A stretch of DNA of 64,000 nt from Corylus avellana (taxonomy: Eukaryota > Streptophyta > Magnoliopsida > Fagales > Betulaceae). Under the pieces are notes generated by a model. That model saw only the letters and a list, made by a program, of their open reading frames with translations. It made no database searches and was not told the DNA's origin. Shown piece by piece: positions 36,301 through 47,800 of the stretch (position 1 is the first letter of the stretch; each line of letters opens with the position of its first letter). A program made the position numbers and the translations under genes. The stretch is taken from positions 41,750,375 through 41,814,374 of the forward strand of contig NC_081542.1 of the NCBI RefSeq assembly GCF_901000735.1. Direction: 5' to 3'.

Positions 36301-36921
36301 TAAAAAAAAATTTTCAATTCGCCAAAAGCCGTCCAAACATTGGAATCAACGGCAGATTGATTGACAAACAGCTTGGAATTATGGGGCACCTATATAAAAA
36401 TTAAATTAATCTTTGTGGGAAATAACACTAGCTAGAGAGAGATGTCTCGTTTTTTTTTTGTTTTATAGCTGTGGGTTTTCAATCTTTGTCCATGATATAA
36501 AATGTTAGATTCGAGATTAATAAATACTAATAAATTACCTTAATAATTTAATAATATTTATCATTCTTCTGATGTGGAATCATAGTTTTGTTGAAAATGA
36601 ACGTCCAACCTTCAAATCAAAAGTAATGTTCTTGACAGTAGACTAAAATAATAAACAAATGGAAGATTATTGTAGAACTTTTGCTTTTGTTTTTTTTTTT
36701 TTTTTTGAAAATGACACCAAATTTAAAATAACCTATGTGTGCCGACCTTGATTTTTTTAAATAGTATATTAGACAGAGCTTTCGTACAAATTTTATTACA
36801 ATAAATTATTAAAAATTTCCAAAAAATCAAATTAAAAGAAATGGGAAACTTCACAAATTCATTTATGAACTTCTATGCATTTTGAAATTACTTCTATAAT
36901 GTTTATTATAGTAAAAAAATA

Positions 36922-37549
36922 GGGATAAATGTAAATTAGTTATTGTGGTTGGCCAAAATTATAAATCACTATATGTGGTATAAAAAATAATTGATAAGTC
37001 TCTGTAGTTGGCCTAAATTACAAATCATTCATCGTGCGTAATCCTCTCTCATCTTCATCTTCAACAGCCACTTCACAAAATGCGACTGTCAAATTCTCTT
37101 AAAATGCTTCTAAATCGTGGCGAGGAAGATGAAAATTAGAGAGGGTTACGCGCGGAGTAAAATTTTGGAGATATAAGAGATTAGGTTAATTTATGGTAGC
37201 AGTATGATGTGGAGTGAGGGATGATGTGTAATCTTAGTTAGCGTCCTAAAATGATGTGAAAAATTCTAGTTGTCATTTTTTAAAGTCAAAAATTAATAAT
37301 AACACTTATAGCATTTTTATTGGGTATGAGGTGGCAAAGTAACAAATTCTGTTAAGTTACTTAATAGAAATTAATTTCAAAGAGTAAACTATTATTTTAG
37401 CCTACCATGAGGACCTATAAATTATTTTTTATACTATAGGGGTGATTTTTAATTTAGGCGAACTATAAAGACCTATAAATTATTTGTTATACCACATGGA
37501 GTGATTTGTAATTTAAGTCAATCACATGGATCAATTTTGCATTTATCCC
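36922..37549. mobile_element. Foldback MITE (Mutator-like), about 628 bp
   Basis: It starts GGGATAAATG and ends CATTTATCCC, with long internal pairing (GGTATAAAAAATAATTTA-type sequence on the left against its complement on the right). Flanks AAAAAAATA and TAAAAAATA form a 9-bp duplication with one mismatch, though they are A-rich. Confidence 0.65.
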
Positions 37550-37748
37550 TAAAAAATAAGGGTACTTTGAAAATTTTTACAAGATTTAACGAAAAATTCT
37601 ATACCCCAGATTAAATTTTTTTAAGCATTTAAAAAGTAACGTCAAAATACTTAATGAGGTTCTCAAGGGGTAACTTAATCGGCTGTGAACTACGTCTCAT
37701 GAAGTGGTGGTCACTAGGTTGAGTCTCTCTTCCCTTTCCTTGTCTGAA

Positions 37749-37749
37749 C

Positions 37750-37781
<32 letters not shown>
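37749..37781. repeat. (AAT)n microsatellite
   Basis: A run of about eleven TAA/AAT units. Confidence 0.9.
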
Positions 37782-37784
<3 letters not shown>

Positions 37785-40059
37785 AGTTTTGTAAAATTTT
37801 TCCTTCAAAGAAAACTTTGTCCTAGTATGTTTTGTAACAACCGCGGTCCTAAAGGGGCCAAATACAGGGAACTTTGACCAAAATATGGTGGCAATCTCAT
37901 CCATTACCCTTTCATTGCTTTCTTTTTTGGTGCTTCAATGCCTCTACTTTATTGTTTATTGGAAAGTTGTTGGTTATATAATGAGCATGAACCTAATAAG
38001 TCAAGAAAGTGTAATCTTTTTTTTTTTTCTTGGTAAGAAAATAAAGTGCCTTGTGTGTACTTTTATCAGCCGCCCAACCTATTTGATTGCATACAATTTT
38101 CTAAGTTAACTTTTATGTTGCCGTTTAAGTGACTTTAGCAACTACGTCAGTTGTAATTAAATTTAATTATTTAATAATTAACGTGATAAGTATGAATCTT
38201 TTTGGTAGACATAATTGCATGTTTATGGCATAAACAATAATCATATTTCTAGATAATTCTTGAAAGAAATGCTAATTTAATAAGTGTCGTGTAAACTCAA
38301 CAATCAATTTGTAATAACTTATACTAAAATTTATAGGAAAAACTTCTAAAAACTCTCATGAACTTCTACTCGTTGGAAAAGTACTCCCTAAAGTTCAAAA
38401 ACTCTCAATTAAGGGTATCGGATTTTCAATTTATTTCAACTACCCAATTCCATTAAAATTTTCTCTTAAATATTGTCAAAATTCCCAAATACTCATGTTT
38501 ATAATAAGAAATTAAATAACAAATTATAAAAATATGGGTATTTTGGACATTTTGACAAAAAATTATAATTTGGTGATGAAAAAAAAAAAAAACTCAAGAT
38601 TAGAGTAGCATTGAGGTTAAAACAAACGTGCAATGAGTGGTCAGTTTCAGACACACTGATTAGTATTCTCCAATGTGTTAAGTCACCATGAGGCATGAGA
38701 GGTCAATTTCAAAACCGAAATATCCGAGCAGAATACGTTGCCCACAGTTTCGGACCTAGGATCCACTTTATTGGATGGTTCATAGCACCTCGGAAAATCA
38801 AATAATTGGTGGATTATTATACATTACCATCTTTCATTTTTCATTTAATTTTCATAACTATTTCCTAATTTAAAATTTTCACCCCTTTAATTTTTTTTAT
38901 AGCTAAAATTTCATTAAAAATCAAGACGAAGCATCTTGATCAACAAGTACAATGTCTTGAAAAAATAAAAAAATATGCTCCGGTAATTGTTGGATTGCGG
39001 CCTTTGTTTGACGGACTGATATGGTTCATAACAAGACGTAAAATGGCGGAATACTAAACTTTTTACTAGAATCTTTTACAAATTAATGTAATAGTTTATG
39101 TGTCAAGTAGTGGTCGTATATATAGCATTACCACATAACTGCAATACAATTAAATTATTTAGTGATGGATATAATAAGTCTTACGTTAAGCTAAGCTGTT
39201 AAGAACTAATATATATATATATATTACCCCAACAACACTTTAACAATAATTATGGGGCATGGGGGGACCAAATGACCTCAAAATATGAGCCGTAGCCTGT
39301 GTTAGCTTTTAACTAATAAGACTAAAACAAGTAACATGAACAAAAATTTCTTCTAAATTAGTTCAAAAGAAATATTTTTCAACCCAGTTAATAAATTGTT
39401 ATTAATGACTTCAAAAATTTAATTTATTTTTTAAAATATTTATAAACACTTGATATTCTAAAGATCATGTTTTTATCCTTCGAAAGTTTATGTGACTTTC
39501 AAAATTACCATTAAATCAAAATTTAATTATAATTAATCTAAAATTTAATAATAATTTTAAAAAACACCTTAACTTTAAAAAAATAATAATAATAATTTAT
39601 AACATTACTCTATTTTAAATAGATTAGAGAAATATTTATTCGGGACTCTTATGATGGATATTTATGTCCTTTATCGTATTAGATTGTTGAATAAGCTTTA
39701 ATCAATGATTTCGATTATGGGATGGACCACGGATTCCAAGATGACGGAAAAGCGGGTTGAGGAAAATTAAAAAAAGAACCAAAAGCCGGCACATGAACAA
39801 CGAGCCCCATTTCCTAACAACGACAAAGTGACGTCGCCAAATAAAGCAACTTATCCGAAACCATTGTAGACCCGCCTGGTCCCCCTCCCCAACCTACGAT
39901 AAAATCACTTCGATTTTCTCGTACCGTATCGTCTAAAGACTAAACCCTTGTAGAGCCGCGCGTGTATTTTGTTTAATGATTAATTAAAGCAAAAGCAACA
40001 CGACATGTTGACTGTTTAGGGTTCACGAAAGGGGGGCAGTTGAGTCATGAAAATTCAGG
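37782..40059. other. Intergenic DNA, no gene seen
   Basis: 38335-38510 resembles one arm of the AACTTTCAATT foldback family with no partner arm. A short TA run is at about 39210-39225. The last kilobase is GC-richer but shows no ORF. Confidence 0.4.
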
Positions 40060-40289
40060 ACGCGCACGCGCGCTGTAAACAGCGAGTGGGTCTGCGTTCA
40101 ATGAATGTTATCCGATGCTAAACATTATCGGAACCAGATCTCTGAGTTATCTGACTAAAAAAGGAATGCTAATTATGCTTGAGCCCACACGCTCGCTTCG
40201 CAGTTAGCGCTCTCCGATGACGAAGCCTTCGGTCTCAACGAAGCGTAACCTACTGTCATTTCACTGGCGCGTTTACAGCACGCGCGTTG
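40060..40289. mobile_element. Short inverted-repeat element, 230 bp
   Basis: GC-rich arms: left CGCGCGCTGTAAAC (40067-40080) and right GTTTACAGCACGCGCG (40271-40286), extended by GCGAGTG / CACTGGCGC. TCAGG flanks both ends (40055-40059 and 40290-40294), a possible target duplication. The interior does not fold further by eye. Confidence 0.4.
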
Positions 40290-40768
40290 TCAGGCTTCAT
40301 AGTTGTTTGTAGTAGTTGAAATAAAAAAATATATATATATATATATCACCGTTTGGATCAGTGGGCCTAGCCTAAGGTATCAACGGTCGGAAGCCGGAGG
40401 TGTCAACGGTCGACAACATTTTCGCCGATGGTCAGCGAACAAGCTCAGAAGTTTGGTCAGCGAACAAGCTCAGAAGTTTCTAGAACAACGAAGTAGATCA
40501 ACAGAAGAAACCAAACATAAAGCAAGAACTCGATAGTATTTAATGGAAACAAAAACCAAAAACATAGGGTTATATATACATGCATATGGTTTTCATTTCT
40601 TGATTTTTTTTTTTTTTTTCGTTGCTCGCTCTCAAAGTCTCAAAAACAGAGAAAAAGAAAAAGAAAAACTACGCAATGGAGAGTAAGAACAAGCGGAAAT
40701 TAAAGCAGTGATGAAGAGAGCAAAACGACGCCGTAAAAAAAGGGTCCAGACAACGATCTTGCATTCGC

Positions 40769-41236
40769 TCAAAGCCAAAACGGAGGAGGCTCGTTGAGAT
40801 CAACAGGCAAGCCGCGGCGCACGAGCCCCAGAAACGATGCCGTGGCGGATGTCTCGGGCACCGAAGGTCCAACGGGGGAGACGGAAACTTGAGGCTCTCG
40901 CTTAACCGGGAACGGAGGCGAAGAAGAAGGGTCGGGAAGCTGGTCTTTGAGGACGCCGGTGTGGAGGAACTCGCCGAGGACGAGGCGGCCGGAGGAGGGG
41001 AGGTTGAGGTCGAGGGGGAGTCCGGCGGAGGTTACCGGAGGCGGGAAGTTGGTCTTGGCCTTGGGTCCGCGGAGCGAGCGAGCGGCACCGTCGTAAGCGA
41101 GCGCAGCCTCTTCTGGCGTGTCGAAGGTTCCGAGCCAAACCCTCGTCTTCTTCCATGGGTCACGTATCTCGGCGGCGTAGCGACCCCATGGCCTCTTCCG
41201 CACCCCTCTGTAGTGCCCTTCTCGAGTCGACGCCAT
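40769..41236 (-). CDS. ERF12: ERF group VIII transcriptional repressor (ERF12-like)
   Basis: A nuclear DNA-binding repressor of 155 aa, single exon. Residues 8-66 are the AP2/ERF domain ([35 protein letters not shown]), which binds GCC-box DNA. Two EAR repression motifs follow: LDLNLP at 75-80 and DLNEPP at 146-151, near the C-terminus. EAR motifs recruit TOPLESS-type corepressors. A longer frame begins at 41329, but the ATG at 41236 ([12 protein letters not shown]) starts directly before the domain as in the family, and the extra 31 residues are not ERF-like. The symbol is tentative: it rests on the EAR arrangement and on the RLP4 gene next door, as in Arabidopsis. Confidence 0.9.
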   Translation of the reverse strand: MASTREGHYRGVRKRPWGRYAAEIRDPWKKTRVWLGTFDTPEEAALAYDGAARSLRGPKAKTNFPPPVTSAGLPLDLNLPSSGRLVLGEFLHTGVLKDQLPDPSSSPPFPVKREPQVSVSPVGPSVPETSATASFLGLVRRGLPVDLNEPPPFWL

Positions 41237-41378
41237 ATGATGAAATGAAACAGCGAAAACGGAAAACCTTCCCACCCACAAACACAAAGCACAGGGAAGA
41301 GAGTATGTAGAAAGTGGAGGGGGACCCACTGAGTCTCTCCCGTAATCGTCGGCTGGACGGCATGGCCTTTCTCGCTTT

Positions 41379-41391
41379 TATTTATATATAG
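41379..41391 (-). promoter_or_regulatory. Candidate TATA box of the ERF gene
   Basis: The - strand reads TATATATAAATAA about 145-155 bp before the ATG at 41236, a plausible spacing for a plant leader of about 120 bp. Confidence 0.5.
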
Positions 41392-42130
41392 ATATATATA
41401 TAGATATTCAAAACTGGCCCGCATCGTATGTTGCTTGCGTTTGCTATCTCCCAGTCATCTGAACCGTGTGATTCTGAGTATTATCTGATCCAACGGGTGA
41501 GGGGTAGGGAGAACGTACTCGTGAGAGGCAGGAAGAGAAAAGGCTACAGCCAAGGAGAGGGAAAGGGAGTGGGGCCTAGTAAAAGCACATAGCCGCCGCC
41601 TGATTAGACGTGTGCGTGTTGTGTGTATGTGTGTGACAGATGAGCTCTCGGCGTCTAGCGGTGACGTAAGCCCTACCCACATTGTACGGCGCTGCGAATC
41701 GGCGCCTACCTTCTTTTTTTATATATAAATATATATATTTGTGGGGTTTTAAAAAAAAAATAGTTGAAAAGGGAGAGGGGGGCGAATGATTAATCATAAT
41801 GAACAATCAGATTTTGGGGGGTGGCGTGTCGAGTAGGGAGTGGAGGAGTGAGAGAGAGTGAGAGAGGCGCCCACGTGGAAGGTACATAGGTGGTGTCTGA
41901 GTTGCAGGGGACAGGGGGAGAGGGGGGGGGCTGAGTTATGGTTGGCGTGTTTGACTCGGCTGGGGCAGTGTGGACAGAGAGAAATTTATGGGGGTGGTGG
42001 TCCTTTGGGGCTGGCTTTGGGCCCGAAAGGTTAAAAAGGCCCTGTTGATGGTCGTACGGGGTGGTGATGTGGGTGAATGACTGGCCATTCTGCCGCTGCT
42101 GCTGCGTCACAGACGCATGTTCACGTGAAT
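41392..42130 (-). promoter_or_regulatory. Upstream region of the ERF gene
   Basis: GC- and purine-rich, with a G-box (CCCACGTGGA) at about 41870-41880. Open frames on the - strand here are low-complexity proline/threonine/histidine sequence and are not believed. Confidence 0.35.
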
Positions 42131-42474
42131 GGATTTTTTTTTTTTTTTCTTAATTTTGATTTTGATTTTTTTGGGGTGGATTTGAATTGGACACGGGTGA
42201 GTGTAAATGGGTATTTGGACTTTTCCTTATTTGGGCACTTTTTTGTTTGTCAAATAGAACGAGTCGTTGCGTATTTGTTGGGGGCATATTAAGTCATAAG
42301 GAGACCCATTTGTTTGTCAAAGTATATCGAATTATTCACTTAAAAAAAAAAAAAAAAAATCTCATTTATGACACCTATTGAGCATTTCCAATGGCATATT
42401 TCTATTTAAAATAACTAATCAAAATTTATTTTATTTATTTTAGTTAATGACATTTGAAATATATCATATATCTC

Positions 42475-42985
42475 TTCCTTTTTTTTTCTTTTTTTTTTTT
42501 GAGAAAAAGAATTGTGGTAACTTCATCAATATTAAAGACGAATTAAAGGTTGCTCAGAAGCAATGAGTTCCTTGATACAAGTTGGTGGATCAGAAAACCA
42601 CACAGTATCCATACTTTGTTTCGTTGCCATTGTCTACCTGGTTTGCCTCCTTCCCAACATGAGTAAACGTCCAGCGAGAAAACGTTTGTGTGTTTGATTG
42701 TATAACATCAGTAATATGGCCCTTCCTACTCCAATCAGCCTCCTCAGAGGTCACCGCATCCACTACCGATTACACATCTCCCACAAACTTGATCCAGTCA
42801 TACCCTAACTCACGGCAGAACTGAGTGGCTTCCAGAGTTGCGAGAGCTTCGACGTCAGCAAACTCTAAATACCCCCGCTGAGAGGAGCATTTCGCCGCAA
42901 GTAGCATCCTTGCATGGTCACGCAAGATCACCCCTAGACATCATCTCCCCCGATTATGATCGATCGCAACGTCCCAATTTGCCAT
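42475..42985 (-). mobile_element. 5'-truncated LINE tail with 15-bp target duplication
   Basis: TATATCATATATCTC occurs exactly at 42460-42474 and 42986-43000. Between them, a poly-T tract (42480-42502) marks the A-tail of a - strand insertion, and the - strand encodes an RNase H-like region (LEFADVEALATLEATQFCRE, WTFTHVGKEANQV) with several stops. Size about 511 bp. Confidence 0.8.
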
Positions 42986-43000
42986 TATATCATATATCTC

Positions 43001-44870
43001 AGGGTGAATGAAAAGAGCACGCGGCGTGCTCAGTACACCAGTGCAAATTTTTTATTTTTTTTTGCATTAAAATATTAAAAAAAAACTTTTCCTTCACGGC
43101 GTGCTAGTCACGCCGTGTAATCTGTATCACGGCTGTATATCTCATTATCTATTCTTCCTATACTTTTTCGGAAGTTTGGAATAAGGAGTTGTTTGCTATT
43201 TATGTTTAACGCATGAAATTTTAAGTTACATGTTAAACTTAAGAGAGCTTATTGCAAATTAATTCAATCACAGATTAATTTTACATTTGTTTTTCCCCTA
43301 AAGAATAACATGTGATGTAGCAGTAGCACCTTATTACTCTTCCGGTCTCACCCTGCTAGCTAGGGTCTCTCTTTGAAAGCTTCCCTTTTTCTTTTTTATT
43401 TTTCTACTTAAAAGGTCAAGTAGGCCAAAATGATAAAAATTCTAGTGTTTCCAGAAATCTGACTAAGCAATAATCTAACCCAGTCTTATGACCACAAAGG
43501 CATCAATAGAAATTAAGGTAATTTACACTAATCAAACATAGAAATTCTTGTTGCGAGATTTGAACTCATGACCTAATGTTTACCTAATCATTTTGAAAAT
43601 TTTCCTACATGGTAAAATGCTTTGTGTAGGATAGGATAGGATCTAGACTTTGGATAGGAAGGCATATAGAAAGCTTTGTGTCATGTTTGGATATATAAGG
43701 AAAGTTAGACTACGTGAGAATTTTTGTTTATGGTTATTTTTTTTTAACGTTATATTTTGAGTCTGATTGGGACAATTTGATGACGTAAGGTGCTCTGCTA
43801 CTTAATGTTTTTAGTTTCATCTATGTCAAGCTCTTATCTCCCCACATAAACGATGTTTATGAATGCATTAATAATTAAAAATTTATGTCAAATGTCTTAA
43901 TCATTAACTCCATGTTTTATTAAAAACACAATTGATTTCACGACTCATTATTTTTCTTATTTGTTACTTATAGGAAACCACAAAAAAGTGACGTAATATG
44001 TTTGACATTTAATAAATATGTATTATCAAATACTTGTTATTACATGTAAAACTTGTATATAAATTGAAAATCCAAATTAATGACCTAAATTTACGCGCCA
44101 AAGCCTTTTTAACTACATCTTAACTTGATTTGATTTGAATACGTATAGAGGTTAATCAAATCATCAAGCGCCGCTTAACGGTAATAGAAGAAATTGAATA
44201 AGTAAAAACTCCCGTTTGCTATGGAGTACATTTAAATTGCATGGTGACACTTTGAATGAAAAGCATCATCACATAATAATAAGAAGAAACCCATCCATCA
44301 CTTCAAAGAATAACTGTCACCAAGACAATTTACATCAAAATCTTCTTTCTTTCCATTGTACTTGACTATAATGTAGACGTTGTCCTGTTGATGTCACTTA
44401 TTATTCGAAGTATATGTTTTACAATAATTTAGAAAAAAAAAAATAATAATTAGGAGAAATAATGATAATACAACAATCAATGAAGCTGATTACCAAAAAA
44501 GTAAATGTTGGTTACTTTCAAACAACATATGAAAAATGTATGGCTAAATTTAGTTAACATTTTGAATTTTTTTATGCATCTGTTCTCTGATTTGTTACAG
44601 CATTTCTTTGACCAATTGGAAAAAGAAAATAAAAAGAATGGGCGTAATATACAGGGTTTGTAATTAGGGAATTGGGTGCCACCAAGGTGGGATCTGATTC
44701 TATAGGAGTGATTCTATTTTGCTATTGATCCGGACTCACCGAACAAGAATTTGGAAGAAGAGCGTGGCACACCTGAAAATATCTGCGAGGCCGAATCATC
44801 CAACTGGCCATAAGACTTGATGTTTTGATGCAATCTGAAGCAGCAGCACGTGTTGACGATGGTTGCCTCA
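43001..44870. other. Intergenic DNA and RLP4 3' region
   Basis: No gene seen. The part nearest 44870 is the 3'UTR of the - strand RLP4 gene; its poly(A) site was not fixed. A copy of GCGTGCT...CACGCCGTG-type sequence lies near 43018-43120. Confidence 0.4.
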
Positions 44871-47800
44871 TCATGATAGCAAACTTGGCCCATTCTCAGC
44901 AGCAGTCCGAGAATGGCCATGATTATTATGCCTCGTCATCTGGATATCACGCGATAAATGAGTCCTTGCCTTCGCGTAGGGTGCTTCTCGTGCTGTACAA
45001 AAGGGAAGGAAGTCAGAGATGAGATAAACACAATACCTAAGCATGTTTGTGTATGCACGGATCCATGTTTGGTATAAACATGTGTGCATGACAACTTGGC
45101 TTCAATCTCAGTTTGTATGAGAAATTTGCATGAAAATGCATTTGAAGAGTTCGCAATTTTTATTTTTTCCTTCTGAAAAGCATTTTGCTAAAAAATTTAT
45201 CCGACTTCAATGCCAATGTCCTTACCTGCAAGCTGCTGTACGCGGATGATATTTTGCCGCCTTTTCCACCAACACAGTGAACAGATAACAATGAGTAGTA
45301 GTGACACCAATGCACCTAAAGTAATCCCAATCTTTGCACCGGTGGAAAGGTGGGGCCCACATGATCGTAGCCCAGGTATTCCACAAAGACCTGCATTATC
45401 CGTAAAACTACAAAAGATCTGCAGTCAGTATGTATAGCAGACTTAGTAACAATACTACTTATTCAAGAAGTAACAAATTACATGTAGGCTAATACTGAAT
45501 AAAAAAATTCCTAATCTTGTCAACTTGTCATGACAAAACTTTTCTCAAAGCCTCAAAAATCTTGAGACTGAAATTAGTTGGAACATACTTGAAGCTAGCT
45601 CTATGCAACAGCCTTCCTCCTAGTGCAGCTGGGACTCTTCCCCACAACGAGTTGCCATTAAGATTCCTGAACAATTATGATTTAATCAAAGTTCTCTGGT
45701 AAATATTGTTCATGGGTTAATGAGATGCTTGAAAGGTCTTACAATATCAGTAATGATGTCAATTGTCCAAGGCTTTCAGGAATTGATCCGTTAAAAAGGT
45801 TGTAGGACAGGTCCCTGCAGTACAAGCATACGCTTTCAGGCATTATATTTATACAGTAACTCAAATCAATCACGGAGTAAAACAGCATGTGAACCTCGGT
45901 GATTCAAAAACATCCCTACTTCAATTGCATTACTGCATGAAAGATCAAATTTCTTTATTTTTTATGAGAATCAAATGAAATCATGCTAATTGAAAAACTG
46001 GTCTTTAGTCCAGAGATCAGATTTTGAGTAGTGTTTTATATTTCCAGCATTCAAACTGTAAATTTGGATGGCAGAACTGGGGATTGAAATTGGCACTTCA
46101 TTGCAATATTGCAACTACTTTCTGCATTTAGATGCTTTAACAACAGGGGATTTGCTTATTTACATCATACCTGGATTCTTTTCTAAAGAAAATGTTATTT
46201 TATACGTGACCAAAGAAAGAACAAATCGAATAATCTACAAAATATAAAACAAAGTCACATGGGCACCTTAATAGTGTGCTGAGTTTGTAATGTTAAAAGT
46301 TTAGTTGATGATGTTGCATGAATTTCATTCATACTTTCAATATGGGAAAATTAAAACAAGAATGCACCCAGGATATCTAATGATTCTGTCAAACATTATA
46401 CATTATGCCATAAAAGAAGTTAATTGGGTACTATTAGTTGATTGAGTTATTTATATTTAATTTTATGTCTTATTTAATGTTAAGAGTCAATAGTGTTGTT
46501 TTTGGTAATTTAATGTTAGGTAAGTCAATAAATGGGCGTTGCCCTTGGGTTTAGTTGTTAGTCTATTTAAATTTCTTATGTACTCCGATGGAAGGAGACT
46601 TGATGGAATAAAATTTATGTGGAATTGATTTCCCTTCTTTCTCTTTTTCTCTCTTCCCCCTCTCTCTCTCTTCCTCTTCTCCTCTAGCTTCTTCTTTCTC
46701 TCTCTCCTTAGCTTCTTTCTCCTCTCTTCTCCCCTACTTTCTCCTACTTTCACTTTGTTATTCTGGTGATTATTGTTTGTCCCGCATCAAAACTTGGTGC
46801 AATTTGAGTTGGAATGCCTTGAACTCATTACCTCCACATTTTAGATCTAACCTAATAGTTGACAATGTTCTTGTTTTTACAATAGTTTAAGTAGGTATAG
46901 AAGAATATTTTCTTCATGAAACTATGATAGGGTAGCATAAATTCAAAATACAAATGGGCGAAGTAAGGAGGTTCTACTTGCAACCATCTTGAACATTATA
47001 GCTGCAATTGGTTTTTAGACACAGACTAGCTTCATGCAAGCTGTTGCTGAGAAAATTCGAGATAATTTATCATAGGGTTAAATACAAAACACCCCCCTTG
47101 GGGTTTGATTGCTTTATTTTTTTCCCCAGGGTTTGATTTTTATCACAGGAGGTCCCTGTGGTTTTGATAATAGACCAAATTAGTCATCTGTTAATTGATC
47201 GTTAGTTGACTTAACGGAAATCCACGTGGACCAATCAAATGTTGACATGTGGCACCTACTTAATTTTTTTAAAAAAAAAAATTAAAAAAAAATTGGGGGT
47301 GCTGAAACCACCCCCAGTGGGTACTGGGGGTGGCCGAAACCACCCCCAATCGCCATTGGGGGTGGTTTCGGCCACCCCCTTGGTGCCCAAGGGACCACCC
47401 CCAGTGGGTACTTGGGGTGGCTCCTTGGTGCCCAAGGGGATGGCCGAAACCACCCCAATGGCCAAGAGCCACCCCCAATTTTTTTTTTTTTTAATTAAAT
47501 TTTTTTTTAAGTAGGTGTCACGTATCAACATTTGATTGATTTACGTGGGCTTCCGTTAAGTCAACTAACGGTCAACTGACAGAATGACTAATTTGGTCTA
47601 TTATCAAAACCACAGGGACCTCCTGTGATAAAAATAAAACCCTAGGGAGGAAAAAATAAAGCAACAAAACCCCAGGGGGGTATTTAGTATTTAACCCTTT
47701 ATCATAATCCAGGTAATGTGCCAAATTACTATATATCATGTTTTCTAGATGCCATTGACATGACAGTTCTTTCCATGGCAAATAGCATCATTCGCAGAGA

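Noticed and set aside
41237..41329. N-terminal extension of the ERF protein to the ATG at 41329
   Set aside because: The extra residues are not ERF-like; the ATG at 41236 starts directly before the AP2 domain as in the family.
41455..42110. Overlapping - strand ORFs upstream of the ERF gene
   Set aside because: Low-complexity Pro/Thr/His sequence over promoter DNA with no domain.
46487..46753. 88-aa - strand ORF rich in Arg/Lys/Glu
   Set aside because: Encoded by the pyrimidine-rich tract of the LTR relic inside an RLP4 intron; low complexity.
47239..47531. 91-aa ORFs on both strands with repeated GGG/PPP
   Set aside because: Products of the inverted arms and GC core of the foldback element.
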